Positions 10,444 to 19,649 of a stretch of 64,000 nucleotides of DNA are shown piece by piece. The position numbers and the translations under genes are program-made. Every line of letters begins with the position of its first letter. The first letter of the stretch is position 1. The notes under the pieces were generated by a model that was given only the letters and a program-made list of their open reading frames with translations, searched no databases and was not told the origin of the DNA. The DNA is from Nematopogon swammerdamellus (Eukaryota; Arthropoda; Insecta; Lepidoptera; Adelidae), in contig OX336343.1 in assembly GCA_946902875.1 (NCBI GenBank), positions 2,704,754-2,768,753 of the forward strand. The letters are read 5' to 3'.

Positions 10444-10790
10444 ATCCGAATCCGGTCGGCGTGTACCAATGAGTTTTATCTGACGAAAAAATTTACGTGC
10501 ATACCTACACCTGCTGCTTCACCGTTGGGAACCGGCGTAGAAATGTAGGTCCCTTCCCTTGCCCCTTACTAGGTGGTAGGCTCAAATTGTAGCCGATCGG
10601 GTTGGTACCACCGTACTGGATGTAAGATGGCCGCATAGCAGCCTCGGTTGTGTTCTTCTCTAGTCCAGTATAGCCAGCAATCCAGGGAAGTCTCCGGTAT
10701 GGCACCTACCTTCTCGGAGGTGATATTGGCTGGTCGGAGCATGCGCTTTGGCCCCTCCGACTCAGCCACCCATACAGGATTAAATAAAAC
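10444..10790 (+). mobile_element. SINE-W, 5' truncated in the tRNA-like head
   Basis: Begins at the B-box-like TCCGAATCCGGTCGGCGTG. It continues GTACCAATGAGTTTTATCTG, CTGCTGCTTCACCGTT, TAGGTGGTAGGCTCAAATTG, TAGTCCAGTATAGCCAGCAA and ends CACCCATACAGGATTAAATAAAA. Confidence 0.85.
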
Positions 10791-10880
10791 AAAAACGCAA
10801 ATTTTGACGTCTGTATGTATTACCGTTTTTACGATAGAGTAAAAACAAAAAAACTTAACACGATACTTGTACCCCCTTAA

Positions 10881-11338
10881 TATACAGGGTGTAAAAACGG
10901 CGAGTACATTAAATTTAGGAAATGATTATTGGGATCAAGAGTAACAAAAAAGTCAAACAACGTTTTTCTGAATTACCTTTAAATAAAAAGTTACAGTTTT
11001 CATACAAACTAATTGATTATTTTAGTGTAAAAATGATCTAATGACAACAGGGCGGCGCGGAGGGCGGAAGAGCGGGTGAGACGTGAGCGCCTCGGACGGA
11101 GGTGTTGGCGGGAGGGGCGTGGGTTAGCTTTGTGAGTGGAGGACTGGAGGTCGGCAGGCGGAGGGTGCGGAGCGGCAACAATGCGTTAAATTACACTAGA
11201 CGAAAACGTACATTTCAAAAATTCATATCTCGAAAACTAGACACTTTAGAGAAAAACTTTATTTGCTTTTTTGTCTAGGAAAAACATGAGGATTGCGCTG
11301 GCGAAATTAATGTACTCGCCGTTTTAACACCCTGTATA
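10881..11338. mobile_element. 458-bp TIR element (TATACAGGGTGT ends)
   Basis: The left end TATACAGGGTGTAAAAACGG CGAGTACATTAA is matched by the complement of the right end, TTAATGTACTCGCCG TTTTAACACCCTGTATA, over about 31 bp with one difference. The interior has a purine- and GC-rich patch at 11045-11180. No coding frame. The target duplication cannot be separated from the TATA at the tips. Confidence 0.85.
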
Positions 11339-11357
11339 TTGGTTTGTTATTTGTTAG

Positions 11358-11846
11358 GATCTCCCACACTCCCACTTCCGACACTCAAGTATTTTGCTAC
11401 TACCTACTATATATCTCACAACATACGACTCTCAAACATCCAAAGGTTGACTGGGAGAAATCCTACGCCGTACCTGATATAATGTACCTAAATGTACCGT
11501 GTGGGGCCGGTACTTTAAAAGAATAGCCCCACTGCATCTCTCCCCGTGTATGTCGTAAAAGGCGACTAAGGGATATGACTCCCTTCTTATATCACTAGGT
11601 GGTAGGGTTTAACCCGCCCGGGTTGGTACCACCGCACTGAATGAAAGGTCGGTCGAAACGGCTATGTAAATAGTTTGTGTTTTCCGTCCAGTTCAGTGTA
11701 GCCGGCGCGAAATGAAGGGAAGCACTGACATGGCACCTAGTTCACCCGGTGTTATGGGCTGACATCACGGATGTTTTAGGTGATGTAGCCAACCGTGTCA
11801 AGATTCCATAAAAAAAAAAAAAAAAAAATCTATCTATCTAGGATAT
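11358..11846 (+). mobile_element. LINE-T 3' end, interrupted
   Basis: CCCACACTCCCACTTCCGAC, TATTTTGCTACTACCTACTA, CTCTCAAACATCCAAAGGTT match LINE-T copies at 13844, 17530, 20918 and 22315. It stops at CTACGCCG; after the Z/Y chimera (11494-11828) comes ATCTATCTATCTA, the LINE-T tail. The chimera may therefore sit inside this LINE end, though several bases of the body are missing. Confidence 0.6.
11494..11828 (+). mobile_element. Z/Y chimeric SINE
   Basis: Starts with the Z head GTACCGTGTGGGGCCGG, ATAGCCCCACTGCATCTCTC, GTCGTAAAAGGCGACTAAGG, switches at GATATGACTCCCTTCTTATA to the Y body (TCACTAGGTGGTAGGG) and ends TTCCATAAAA with an A run. The same junction occurs at 13993-14322, 24307-24574, 24642-24965 and 46131-46463, so the fusion was copied as a unit. 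Confidence 0.85.
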
Positions 11847-11856
11847 CCACCATATT

Positions 11857-11992
11857 ATCACATATTCTTTGAAAATTTCAACCGGCTACCTTTCACGTTT
11901 CAAAAGATACAGCTCTTCAAAGCTAGGACGGACGGACAGATGGCCGGCGTAGGCTTAGTAACAGGCTTCTGTTTAGATACGGAACCCTAAAA
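11857..11992 (+). mobile_element. X-family 3' half
   Basis: TTGAAAATTTCAACCGGCTA, CAAAAGATACAGCTC, GACGGACGGACAG, GGCGTAGGCTTAGTAACAGG and the terminal ATACGGAACCCTAAAAA. Confidence 0.75.
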
Positions 11993-12165
11993 ATATTGAC
12001 TGCAGGCGAGTTTTATTGCCCGTCCTTTCTCGTTGTGCTAAAAGGATGGGCGGATAAAATATTACAAACATTATGTTGGCTTATCAAGAGTAATCAAATC
12101 AATTGCAAAGTGAATTTAATAGAATTGATATTTTCCATTTTTGATTGCATATTTTACTATTTTCC

Positions 12166-12240
12166 TTTTTTTTTTATGGATAGCGCAACATGTGACATCG
12201 TTTCACCTACAATTAGGTAACTATCTAACGATGCCAATGG
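12166..12240 (-). mobile_element. LINE-V 3' tip fragment
   Basis: A T run then ATGGATAGCGCAACATGTGA and AACGATGCCAATGGACATT match the complement of the LINE-V terminus (…AATGTCCATGGGCGTCGTTAG…GCCACATGTCGCGC…AAAA). Confidence 0.55.
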
Positions 12241-12295
12241 ACATTGCGACATATCTTTGAATCTGTCTTTAAAACTTAACAAGCATTAATCATTA

Positions 12296-12476
12296 TTTCC
12301 TCCCAAGTACAGCCTGGGGTTTCATAAGGGGCGTGAAAAGGCTCCTGTCAGGCCGGCATGGTATTCGCAGCCCCCGTAAATATACGAAAACCCGTGGGCG
12401 CCGTCGGACTACACACCTCTGCGTTAGTCTGGCTCGCACCATAAGACGTGCTTCCCATAAAAAAAAAACTCTACCA
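12296..12476 (+). mobile_element. LINE-V 3' end fragment
   Basis: TTTCCTCCCAAGTACAGCCT, GGGGCGTGAAAAGGCTCCTG, TCAGGCCGGCATGG, GTGGGCGCCGT and a final A run. Encoded residues correspond to the last part of the ORF but are frame-damaged. Confidence 0.7.
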
Positions 12477-12950
12477 CACATTGAATTGGAATTTGATATC
12501 GAACCTTGAACCTTCGTGTATATGTAAATAATATAATTTAATACTATTTTCTTGTGATATTATTAAGACATAGTAAAATTGATGGACAAAGGGTATTTTT
12601 TGCTCGAATCGTAATAATTTATTTAAAGCTTTTTTTTTTAAATTTAAAGTAATTTTAATGTACATTCATGTATGCGTAGATTATGACTTATCCGAGTGTA
12701 CCTTGATACCAAATGGACGAATAAAAATATAAATATAACCAAATGTATTATTCTCTCCATACCGACGACTAACTTAAAGAACAGATATCAACGCGTGCTA
12801 CTGAGGAAACTCGACCATACAATGATTTATGATCTGATCACTCAGTAAAAAACTTTTTTAAGTTATCAACAAACGATACAATTTTAGTTATGAAGAGAAT
12901 TTTTATAGTTTTAATAAATAATATAAATATGAACTGAGAATTACGAACGG
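12477..12950. other. No recognised feature
   Basis: AT-rich DNA, no repeat partner in the window. Confidence 0.4.
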
Positions 12951-12954
12951 TCAC

Positions 12955-13192
12955 CCATCCAATTTCTGACCTGTACCCTAATCACGAGATTTAACCTACA
13001 CCGCGTACTACGCTACGCCCCGTGTTCTCCGCATCATTTTGTATGGAGAAACGGAGCAGCGACTCTAGTGATAGATTTGCGAACTTCGTTTCTCCATACA
13101 AGATGATGCGGAGAACACGGCGGCGTAGCGTAGTACGCGGTGTAGGTTAAATCTCGTGATTAGGGTACAGACAGGTGTGCTGAAATTGGATG
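12955..13192. repeat. Large palindrome, about 100-bp arms
   Basis: The left arm (12955-13052) runs from CCATCCAATTTC to GTATGGAGAAACG. The right arm (13087-13192) is its inverted copy and keeps CTACGCTACGCC, ACCCTAATCACGAGATTTAA and GTGTTCTCCGCATCAT with few changes. The spacer is about 35 bp. The right arm has about 8 extra bases (AGCACACC region). Could be a fold-back transposon or an inverted duplication. No target duplication seen. Confidence 0.9.
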
Positions 13193-13299
13193 GTGTGCTT
13201 GTGATCACGAGCGAGTCGACCGCATGCGAAGTAAAAGTTCGAGAAATAGACAGAATACGAAATCGGCTGTTTGCTAAGTGAGCCGATAGCGAAGTAGTC

Positions 13300-13712
13300 A
13301 CCTTTTTTTTTTATGTGATCCGGTATGGGTGGCTGCGTCGGAGGGGCCAAAGCACATGCTCTAACCAGCCAATATCACCTCCGAGAAGGTAGGTGCCATA
13401 CCGGAGACTTCCCTGGATTGCTGGGCTATACTGGACTAGAGGAGAACACAACCGAGGTTGCTTGCGGCCATCTTACATCCAGTACGGTGGTACCAACCCA
13501 GTCGGCTACAATTTGAGCCTACCACCTAGTAAGGGGCAAGGGTAGGGACATACACCGGTTTCGAACGGTGAAGCAGCGGGTGTAGGTATGCACGTAAATT
13601 TTTTCGTCAGAAAAAACTCATTGGTACACGCCGACCGGATTCGAACCTGGGACCTTCCGCATGAGAAGCCGATGCCCAAACCACTCGGCCATCCGCCGCT
13701 TAGCCACCTAGA
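13300..13712 (-). mobile_element. SINE-W, full length, with target duplication
   Basis: On the minus strand it starts with a tRNA-like head (GCGGATGGCCGAGTGGTT, then GGTTCGAATCCGGTC, A and B boxes of RNA polymerase III), continues through the W body and ends CGGATCACATAAAAAAAA. GAAGTAGTC lies on both sides (13291-13299 and 13713-13721), a 9-bp target-site duplication that fits target-primed reverse transcription. This is the clearest complete W copy. Confidence 0.9.
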
Positions 13713-13843
13713 GAAGTAGTCGAAATGAGAAATGGGATATTATTTGATAAGTATGTAGACTTCTGGCGCCTGATCGCATGAGCTACCGAGGCTGACAATT
13801 ATTATATACCTATTATAGTACTTACATTATATTTTACCTTCCC

Positions 13844-13976
13844 ACACTCAAATATTTTGCTACTACCTACTTATATTTCACAACATATGACTTTCAAACA
13901 TACAAAGGCTGGCTGGAAGAAATCCCAGGAAGGGATAAGTCCGCCTTTGCCTCTCATTTAAATTATAGGTATATCG
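13844..13976 (+). mobile_element. LINE-T 3' fragment
   Basis: CCCACACTCAAATATTTTGC, CACAACATATGACTTTCAAA and GGGATAAGTCCGCCTTTGCC. The TCTA tail is missing. Confidence 0.65.
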
Positions 13977-13992
13977 AGCTAGATGTGTAAAA

Positions 13993-14322
13993 ATTTTTTT
14001 TTTTTTTTATGGAAACTGACACGGTTGGCTACATCACCTACATCATCCGCGATGTCAGCCCATAACACCGGGTGATCTTGGTGCCACGTCAGTACTTGCC
14101 TTCGGTCGTGCCGGCTACACTGAACTGGACGGAAAACACAAACTATTTACATAGCCGTTTCGACCGACCTTTCATTCAGTGCGGTGGTACCAACCCGGGC
14201 GGGTTAAACCCTACCACCTAGTAAAATAAGAAGGAAGTCATATCCCTAAGTCGCCTTTTACGACATACACGGGAAGAGATGCAGTGGGGCTATTCTTTTA
14301 AAGTACCGGCCCCACACGGTAC
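13993..14322 (-). mobile_element. Z/Y chimeric SINE
   Basis: A T run at 13993-14010, then the complement of the Y body, the switch at GGAAGTCATATCCCTAAG, then the complement of the Z head ending CCGGCCCCACACGGTAC. Full length and same junction as its siblings. Confidence 0.85.
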
Positions 14323-14347
14323 AAGTCGGTACAATTGGAGCAATAAA

Positions 14348-14817
14348 GTCAGCCTCGATAGCTCAGTGGTGCAGACAGTCGACTGTCGCTGTTGATTGTT
14401 AAGCAACGCTGGGCCGTACTGATGGCATACTTGGATGGGTGACCGCTCGACCGTTAGAGGCTCACCGTGGTTCAAATTCCACGTAAAATTCTAGGTCCCT
14501 TCCCTTATTACCTTTGTCCTGCCGTTCCGTTTGTTCCTTTTGTCAGCCTCGATAAGGTACTGTGTGGGGTCGGTACTTAATAAGAATAGTCCCACTGCAT
14601 CTCTCCCCGTGCATGTCGTAAAAGGCGACTAAGAGATAAGCGGCCTGCAGACACACCGGTCGACTTGTGGCTTTCATGGAAGACATAGGCTTGCTGGGGT
14701 AGCTGGAGACTGCGGGGTTTTGCACGAAGGTCCCCAACCAAGCGGGATTAGTTTGCAGGCGTAGAGCCAACCCCAAACCAAAACAACAACAACAACAACA
14801 ACAGCCTCGGTAGCTCT
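14348..14817 (+). mobile_element. Cluster of SINE heads (Y head, Z head, CAA-tailed piece)
   Basis: 14348-14518 is a Y head with A box (TAGCTCAGTGGT), 5S-like core (GTTAAGCAACGCTGGG, ATACTTGGATGGGTGACCGC) and B box (GGTTCAAATTCC) but no body. At 14541 a 13-bp Y stub (GTCAGCCTCGATA) is fused to a Z head (GTACTGTGTGGGGTCGG) that diverges after GGCGACTAAGAGATAAG into about 140 bp of unrelated sequence with a (CAA)n tail. A second Y stub follows at 14802. This looks like repeated insertion into the same site type or template switching. Confidence 0.7.
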
Positions 14818-15203
14818 GTCAGCCTCGATAGCTCAGTGGTGCAGACAGTCGACTGTCGCTATTGATTGTTAAGCAACGCTGGGCGCGGTCAGTACTTGGA
14901 TGGGTGACCGCTGACCGTTGGAGGCTGACCGTGGTTCGGATTCCTCGTAAAACTGTAGGTCCCTTCCCTCCTAATCTTACTTGGTGGTAGGGTTTAACCC
15001 GCCCGGGTTTGTACCACCGCACTGGATGAAAAGTCGGTCGAAACGGCTGTGTAAATAGTTAGCGTTTTTCGACCAGTGCAGTGTAGCCGGCACGATCAAA
15101 GGGGGAAGCACTGACATGGCACCTAGTTCACCCGGTGTTATGGGCTGACATCACGGACGTTGTAGGTGATGTAGCCAACCGTGTCAGTTTCCATAAAAAA
15201 AAA
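14818..15203 (+). mobile_element. SINE-Y, full length, tRNA/5S head
   Basis: Starts GTCAGCCTCGATAGCTCAG. A-box-like TAGCTCAGTGGT at 14829, 5S-like TTAAGCAACGCTGGGCGCGG at 14869 and AGTACTTGGATGGGTGACCG at 14891, B-box-like GGTTCGGATTC at 14932. 5S rRNA genes carry an AAGC-GCGTCGGGC...TAGTACTTAGATGGGGGACCGC internal promoter, which the core resembles at most positions. The body and 3' end are complete. Confidence 0.9.
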
Positions 15204-15430
15204 CCTTACTAAGTAGTAGGGTTCAACACGCCCGGGTTGGTACCACCGCACTGAATGAAACGTCGGTCGAAACGGCTATGTAAATAGTTTGTGTTTTCCG
15301 TCCAGTTCAGTGTAGCCGACACGACCGAAGGGAAGCACTGACATGGCACCTAACTGACCCGGTGTTATGGGCAGACATCACGGATGTTGTAGGTGACGAA
15401 GCCAACCGTGTCAGTTTCCATAAAAAAAAT
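15204..15430 (+). mobile_element. SINE-Y body, 5' truncated
   Basis: Starts CCTTACTAAGTAGTAGGG directly after the A run of the previous copy and ends CAGTTTCCATAAAAAAAA, followed by TCTATCTATCTACC. Two Y copies in direct tandem. Confidence 0.85.
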
Positions 15431-15608
15431 TCTATCTATCTACCTAAAACCTACTCTCAGGTTCCAGTTTATTTCCATTATTATGTCCTTCATCATTTGC
15501 ACTGAGTCCTTCGTGCTTCGGCATAGACAAAAACCAGTTATAACACTACGGTCCTGTCCAGTTTGCTTTTTGTAAAAGAATACAAGCCATCCATGCTAGC
15601 TAAGTACA

Positions 15609-15745
15609 TTTTTTTTTTATTGAAAGCGCGACATGTGGCGGCGAGCCACCCATAAGGTGGCTAACGACGCCCGTGGGCATTCGAGCGTATGTGGGGTTTA
15701 CGAATGCCATGACCATGACACAGAACATGTGTTATTGTGGCGGAT
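15609..15745 (-). mobile_element. LINE-V 3' fragment
   Basis: A T run, then ATTGAAAGCGCGACATGTGG, AACGACGCCCGTGGGCATTC and TACGAATGCCATGA, the complement of the LINE-V end. Confidence 0.65.
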
Positions 15746-15774
15746 ATGTCAACAAATAATAATAAAATATAAAT

Positions 15775-16048
15775 AAAACCGGTCAAGTGCGAGTCGGACT
15801 CGCGCACCGAGGTTTCCGCACAAAAAAAAACATTGAAAAAAACACGTTTATTGCATGGGAACTCCCCTTAATTTGTTACTTTTTCTATGTTTTATTATTT
15901 GTTGTTATATCCGGCATAATAATAACACATATTCTGTGAAAATTCCAAAATTTCAACAGACGAACGGACGGGCGGACGGACAGACAGACAGACAGACCGC
16001 GTAGGCTTAGTAATAGGCTTCCGTACGGGATACGGACACCTAAAAAGT
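15775..16048 (+). mobile_element. X-family element, internally deleted
   Basis: Starts AAACCGGTCAAGTGCGAGTC and ends ATACGGACACCTAAAAAG. The ATGGCG central part is missing; the GACG/GACA microsatellite is kept. Confidence 0.8.
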
Positions 16049-16072
16049 AACAAATTCGCATACAAGTATGGG

Positions 16073-16520
16073 TTCACCAATTTAGGGTGGGGGGAGGGGG
16101 TTCGAAAAATACCACGGTCAGTCACAAGGAGGGGGGGGGGGGGGGGGGGGTTAGTGCCAAGTCACGTACCTAGTTTTACAATATATTTATTTTTTTATAA
16201 AAAAAAGTAATTTTGAAGGTCAAGATGGGAATATCTTGTCCAAAGTTGTTGGAAAGTGTATTGCTATTTTAAATAAATGAATAAAACCATAAATACCTAC
16301 CTGCACATGTGAGCATAGTGTTTTCTTTTTCTGCCGATTTACTACCTTACTGTTTACACCACACTAAGATCTCAAATATTGATTAAATAAGCTAAAAATA
16401 GCCATGTCTATATAAAGAAATAGCTATTTTATAATATTTAAAATACTACGTAAAAATGGGGGAGGGGGGGGGGGGGGGCGGACCACAAACCACGGTAGGT
16501 CACTTCGGTCAAAAATATTA
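16073..16520. repeat. Two G-rich tracts and AT-rich spacer
   Basis: Poly-G runs of 20 (16131-16150) and about 15 (16464-16478) in GGGGGAGGGG contexts. CCACGGTCAGTCAC near the first and CCACGGTAGGTCAC near the second suggest two copies of one short repeat. Homopolymer lengths are uncertain. Confidence 0.6.
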
Positions 16521-16698
16521 CGTGAATAAATTATTGTAAAGTGGTAAAAACGTTCGAAAATACGCAGGCAGCAGCGTAAGCTGTGTTCGGCCGCGCGCCG
16601 CCCTAGAAAAATGTATGAAACACTCACTCACGCACGCACGGCAACGGCCCAAAATTCAGAAACTTTAAAGATAGTTCAGTGAAAAACCAATTACTCTG

Positions 16699-17212
16699 TA
16701 ATTGTGGCATTCATTGGGCTTAGCGTATTCGTATGCGTTATCGGTGTTATTTGGTCAAAATTTTAGCGCCAACAAACATACACAAATCGGGCATCCACAC
16801 ATGGACTCAAATAGCGAATAACTTGCAACATTCCCTCTTCTTTTTAAGTTCTTTTACTGTGTATGGGACCCCCATGTTAGCTTGTATGTCTATCCAGGAA
16901 TCATTAAGTCGGGTTTTATTGTTATGTGCAGCATTTTTGGGGTCCCAAATGCATGGATGAGTGTGATACAATTCTAAAAATCGCAGAACAATATTACTCT
17001 ATGCACGCAACTGAACAAACCAAGTGTGGATAGCCTGCGCGAATATTTGGTCTATTTGAGTCCTTTGAAGCGTGACCAAAACCGACAAGCTGGCGGAAAA
17101 GAGTTTGCACAAACAGACCAAATAGAAACGAATATGGCCTCTACACTTGGCCGTTTTCGAGCAAATAAGGCAAATACACGAATACGCTAAACCAAGTGAA
17201 GTGCCACCATTA
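16699..17212. mobile_element. 514-bp TIR element
   Basis: The left end TAATTGTGGCATTCATTGGG CTTAGCGTATTCGT is an inverted match to the right end, whose complement reads TAATGGTGGCACTTCACTTG GTTTAGCGTATTCGT. TA at each tip is consistent with a TA target duplication. Subterminal GACCAAATA and CCAAGTGTGGA motifs recur inside. No transposase frame. Confidence 0.75.
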
Positions 17213-17529
17213 GTGTTTGAATTTATTTAGATAATTATTAATTAATCTTATTGACTCTATAAGCTCAACAGAGCATTTTTCGTATTAGACATATTTGTAA
17301 CAAATGTAGATCGTAATAGCAAAGGCGTTTTCAAACGTTTTCTTACCACTTTTCATCCACTTCTTTTTCAGAGAATTTAGAAAATAACATTACAATAATG
17401 TATTCACATTATACCTTGAATCTTTACCTAACTATAAGCATATAAATTATAGTTAAATCACTTGAAATATGGCTATGGTTAGTGTAATACGATGTGATGT
17501 TTGCCTAGTACCCCCCCTTAATGCAATAT
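17213..17529. other. No recognised feature
   Basis: AT-rich DNA only. Confidence 0.4.
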
Positions 17530-17675
17530 TTATCAACTCTCAAACATCAAAAGGTTGACTGAAAGAAATATCTGTAAGAGATAAGTCCGCGTTTGCACTT
17601 CAGGCCAATGTCATAAACGGTGCTTGTTTCTGGAAAAAAATTGGATAAATGAAATATTTTCTATCTATCTAAATT
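17530..17675 (+). mobile_element. LINE-T 3' end
   Basis: CAACTCTCAAACATCAAAAG, GATAAGTCCGCGTTTGCAC and a final TTCTATCTATCTAA tail. Confidence 0.7.
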
Positions 17676-17799
17676 CTGAACCCTTAACTGCTATTTCGTG
17701 TGTATCTTGCTTGTTACGATAAATAAGTTATAGGCCCATAATAGTTGGGTACCTATTTATTATAATGTATCAATATAATTCTCAGTCAATTGCGCGGGG

Positions 17800-18060
17800 T
17801 TCATTCATCCCTCCTTTGTCCAGCAATACGCCGCCTATTAATCTGCCACGCTGGGCATCCAGGAATCCTGGAGGCGCGCAAGCATCCCAAACCAGCGGAA
17901 CCAGCCGTCAATGTTCGCTATAAGAGCCGCAGGATTCGCGCGCGCCCCATCACTGCCTAACCGAGACCTTGCGCGTTGGCAAGGACGCGCGCGCGGGTTC
18001 ACGCGTACAACCAACCTCACTAACGCGCAATCGCCCGCGAATACAACCGCTTTTTGAATT
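17800..18060. other. GC-rich island, unassigned
   Basis: A sharply GC-rich block with GCGCGCGCC and GGACGCGCGCGCGGG in AT-rich surroundings. A minus-strand frame (17838-18020) contains ANPAALIANIDGWFRWFGML, but the composition alone could keep it open and I recognise no family. It could be an exon or a TE piece; nothing decides it here. Confidence 0.35.
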
Positions 18061-18655
18061 TCGAACTCGCCTACGACGCTTTAATTTTAATGTAGGCATC
18101 GGGAATTTTTGATATTTTCGAAATAGGAACAGTTTCAGTCGTATTATTGTTATTATATGGAATTTTGAAATTGGAATAGTTGTGATTGAAAAGTTATTCC
18201 ATATTTTTTTTTCGATTTATTAAGTTTGAATTAAACGGTTTAGAATACTGACTAAAAATTTGAATTGGAGGTAGTGATTGGAATAAAGACTGATAAATTT
18301 GTACGTACGAACTATAGTGTATGTGATACGATATTTCGTCAGCATTGCCTCTTCTTCATAAGGTAAGCTTTTACTATTACATACATAATTTAAAATCGAA
18401 ACAAATAATTGTATGCGTTAATCTTTCGACATTTTCTTCCGTCAGAACGTGTTGTCAGGAATAAAAGTATTTTTAAAACGTATGCAAGTCAACGTGAATT
18501 TTGATGTTTTTTTAGGTTCATAATATATATTCTTATCAATAGATGTAGATATATTAAAACAATTCTGAACATAAATTTATTCCTTTAAAAATATTTAAGA
18601 AATTAAAATGTTTCTCATGTAAGACGTATACGTACGAATGCAATTAGGTAGGATG

Positions 18656-18931
18656 TGTGTAGGAAAAGTACTAATACTTACTTCAAATTCAAATTAAGAA
18701 CGCCGTCCCACATCATTTGTCGGATTCAATAAATAATTATTAACTCGTGACTTATGTATGTGTAGGAAAAGCACTAATATTTACTTGAAATTCAAATTAA
18801 GAACGCCGCCCCGTTCCAATCACATCCACAAAGAGTTTGTATTACGTAATACAAACTCTTTGCACATCCCTAACCCTTGTCGGATTCAGATTCTTACCTA
18901 TCAATAAATAAATTATTAATTCGTGACTTAA
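18656..18931. repeat. Two-copy tandem repeat, one copy carrying an insertion
   Basis: TGTGTAGGAAAAGTACTAAT starts copy 1 (18656) and TGTGTAGGAAAAGCACTAAT starts copy 2 (18761). Both go on through CAAATTCAAATTAAGAACGCCG, TTGTCGGATTCA and TTCGTGACTTA/CTCGTGACTTA. Copy 2 is longer mainly because of the palindromic insertion at 18829-18862. Confidence 0.85.
18829..18862. mobile_element. 34-bp 'TIR-only' insertion
   Basis: A perfect palindrome made of CAAAGAGTTTGTATTAC and its exact complement. CACATCCA (18821-18828) and CACATCCC (18863-18870) flank it, 7 of 8 identical, as an 8-bp target duplication. The neighbouring tandem copy (about 18700) has the cognate CACATC only once and no palindrome. 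The same terminal sequence (AGTTTGTATTA) bounds the 4.35-kb element at 41027-45381. I read it as two terminal repeats joined with no interior. Confidence 0.75.
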
Positions 18932-18965
18932 TTTATGAATTTATATTTACTTAATGTGAAATGCT

Positions 18966-19100
18966 TCCTGTTTTCTGGCCTAGTTCAGTGTAGCCGGCAC
19001 GACCGAAGGGAAGAACCGAAATGGCACCTTGTTTACCAAGGTGTGATGGCCTGACATATCGCGGTTGTAGCAGGTATAATGCCAACAGAATGAGGTTAAA
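18966..19100 (+). mobile_element. SINE-Y 3' half, diverged
   Basis: AGTTCAGTGTAGCCGGCACG, ATGGCACCTTGTTTACC and a degraded 3' end (CAACAGAATGAGG) rather than the usual GTGTCAGTTTCC. Confidence 0.7.
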
Positions 19101-19168
19101 TTTTTTTTGTTATGAAAAATTGACTTAAATACCAAGAAGAAAGAGTTGAAAGTGCAACTCGTCAGAAT

Positions 19169-19495
19169 ATGATCAACTTTAGATTCGGCAATGCATATAT
19201 TTATATATGCATCTTAATCTCCGGAGCGGAGAGCCTCAAACGCAACAAATATTCAAATATTATTCAAGATTTCGAATTTGTTGCGTTTGCGGTTGAAACC
19301 CTCGGTCCGTGGAGCAGTGAAGCCAAAAGCTTCTTGAAGTGGCTTGGGCCTCTGCTGGTGGACGCAACTGGCGTCCCGCAATCAAGGGCCTACTTCATTC
19401 AAAGGGTAAGCCTTGCCATCCAGCGGGGTAATGCAGCAAGTGTTCTAGGAACATTTGAAAATGCCCCTTTTGATAGTTATTTTAATGTTTGTTAG
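19169..19495 (+). pseudogene. ETLGPW-type transposon-associated C terminus
   Basis: The frame reads KYSNIIQDFEFVAFAVETLG, PWSSEAKSFLKWLGPLLVDA, then QSRAYFIQRVSLAIQRGNAA and SVLGTF before a stop. It matches the minus-strand remnant at 4997-5250 across about 50 residues. The first 20 or so codons look unrelated to the conserved block, so the ATG is probably not a real start. After the stop the DNA is AT-rich with AATAAATATC. Likely a 5'-truncated retroelement copy. Confidence 0.6.
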
Positions 19496-19649
19496 GTAGG
19501 TTTATTTCTTTAGTTATTAGTATTACTTTTTTGTTATTTATTAAATAAATATCTTTTTAGTTTTTTATTTCTTGACAATATTATACTACGTTGCAATATG
19601 TGTAATGTACTATCATTATTCAGTTGATACAAATTAGGTATAATTAGAC

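Noticed and set aside
13630..13702. Functional class II-type tRNA gene (minus strand)
   Set aside because: A and B boxes are present, but it is the head of SINE-W, found in several copies and followed by the W body rather than a terminator.
14869..14910. 5S rRNA gene
   Set aside because: Only the internal promoter-like core is present, embedded between tRNA-like boxes in a multicopy SINE.
15120..15145. Resemblance of the SINE-Y tail CACCCGGTGTTATGGGCTGA to the 3' stem of 5S rRNA
   Set aside because: The same stretch matches the 3' end of a LINE better (28845-28905), so the 5S similarity is probably chance.
17838..18020. Minus-strand 60-codon frame as a host exon
   Set aside because: GC-rich composition alone can keep frames open; no splice-site or homology support from sequence alone. 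Kept as an unassigned GC island.
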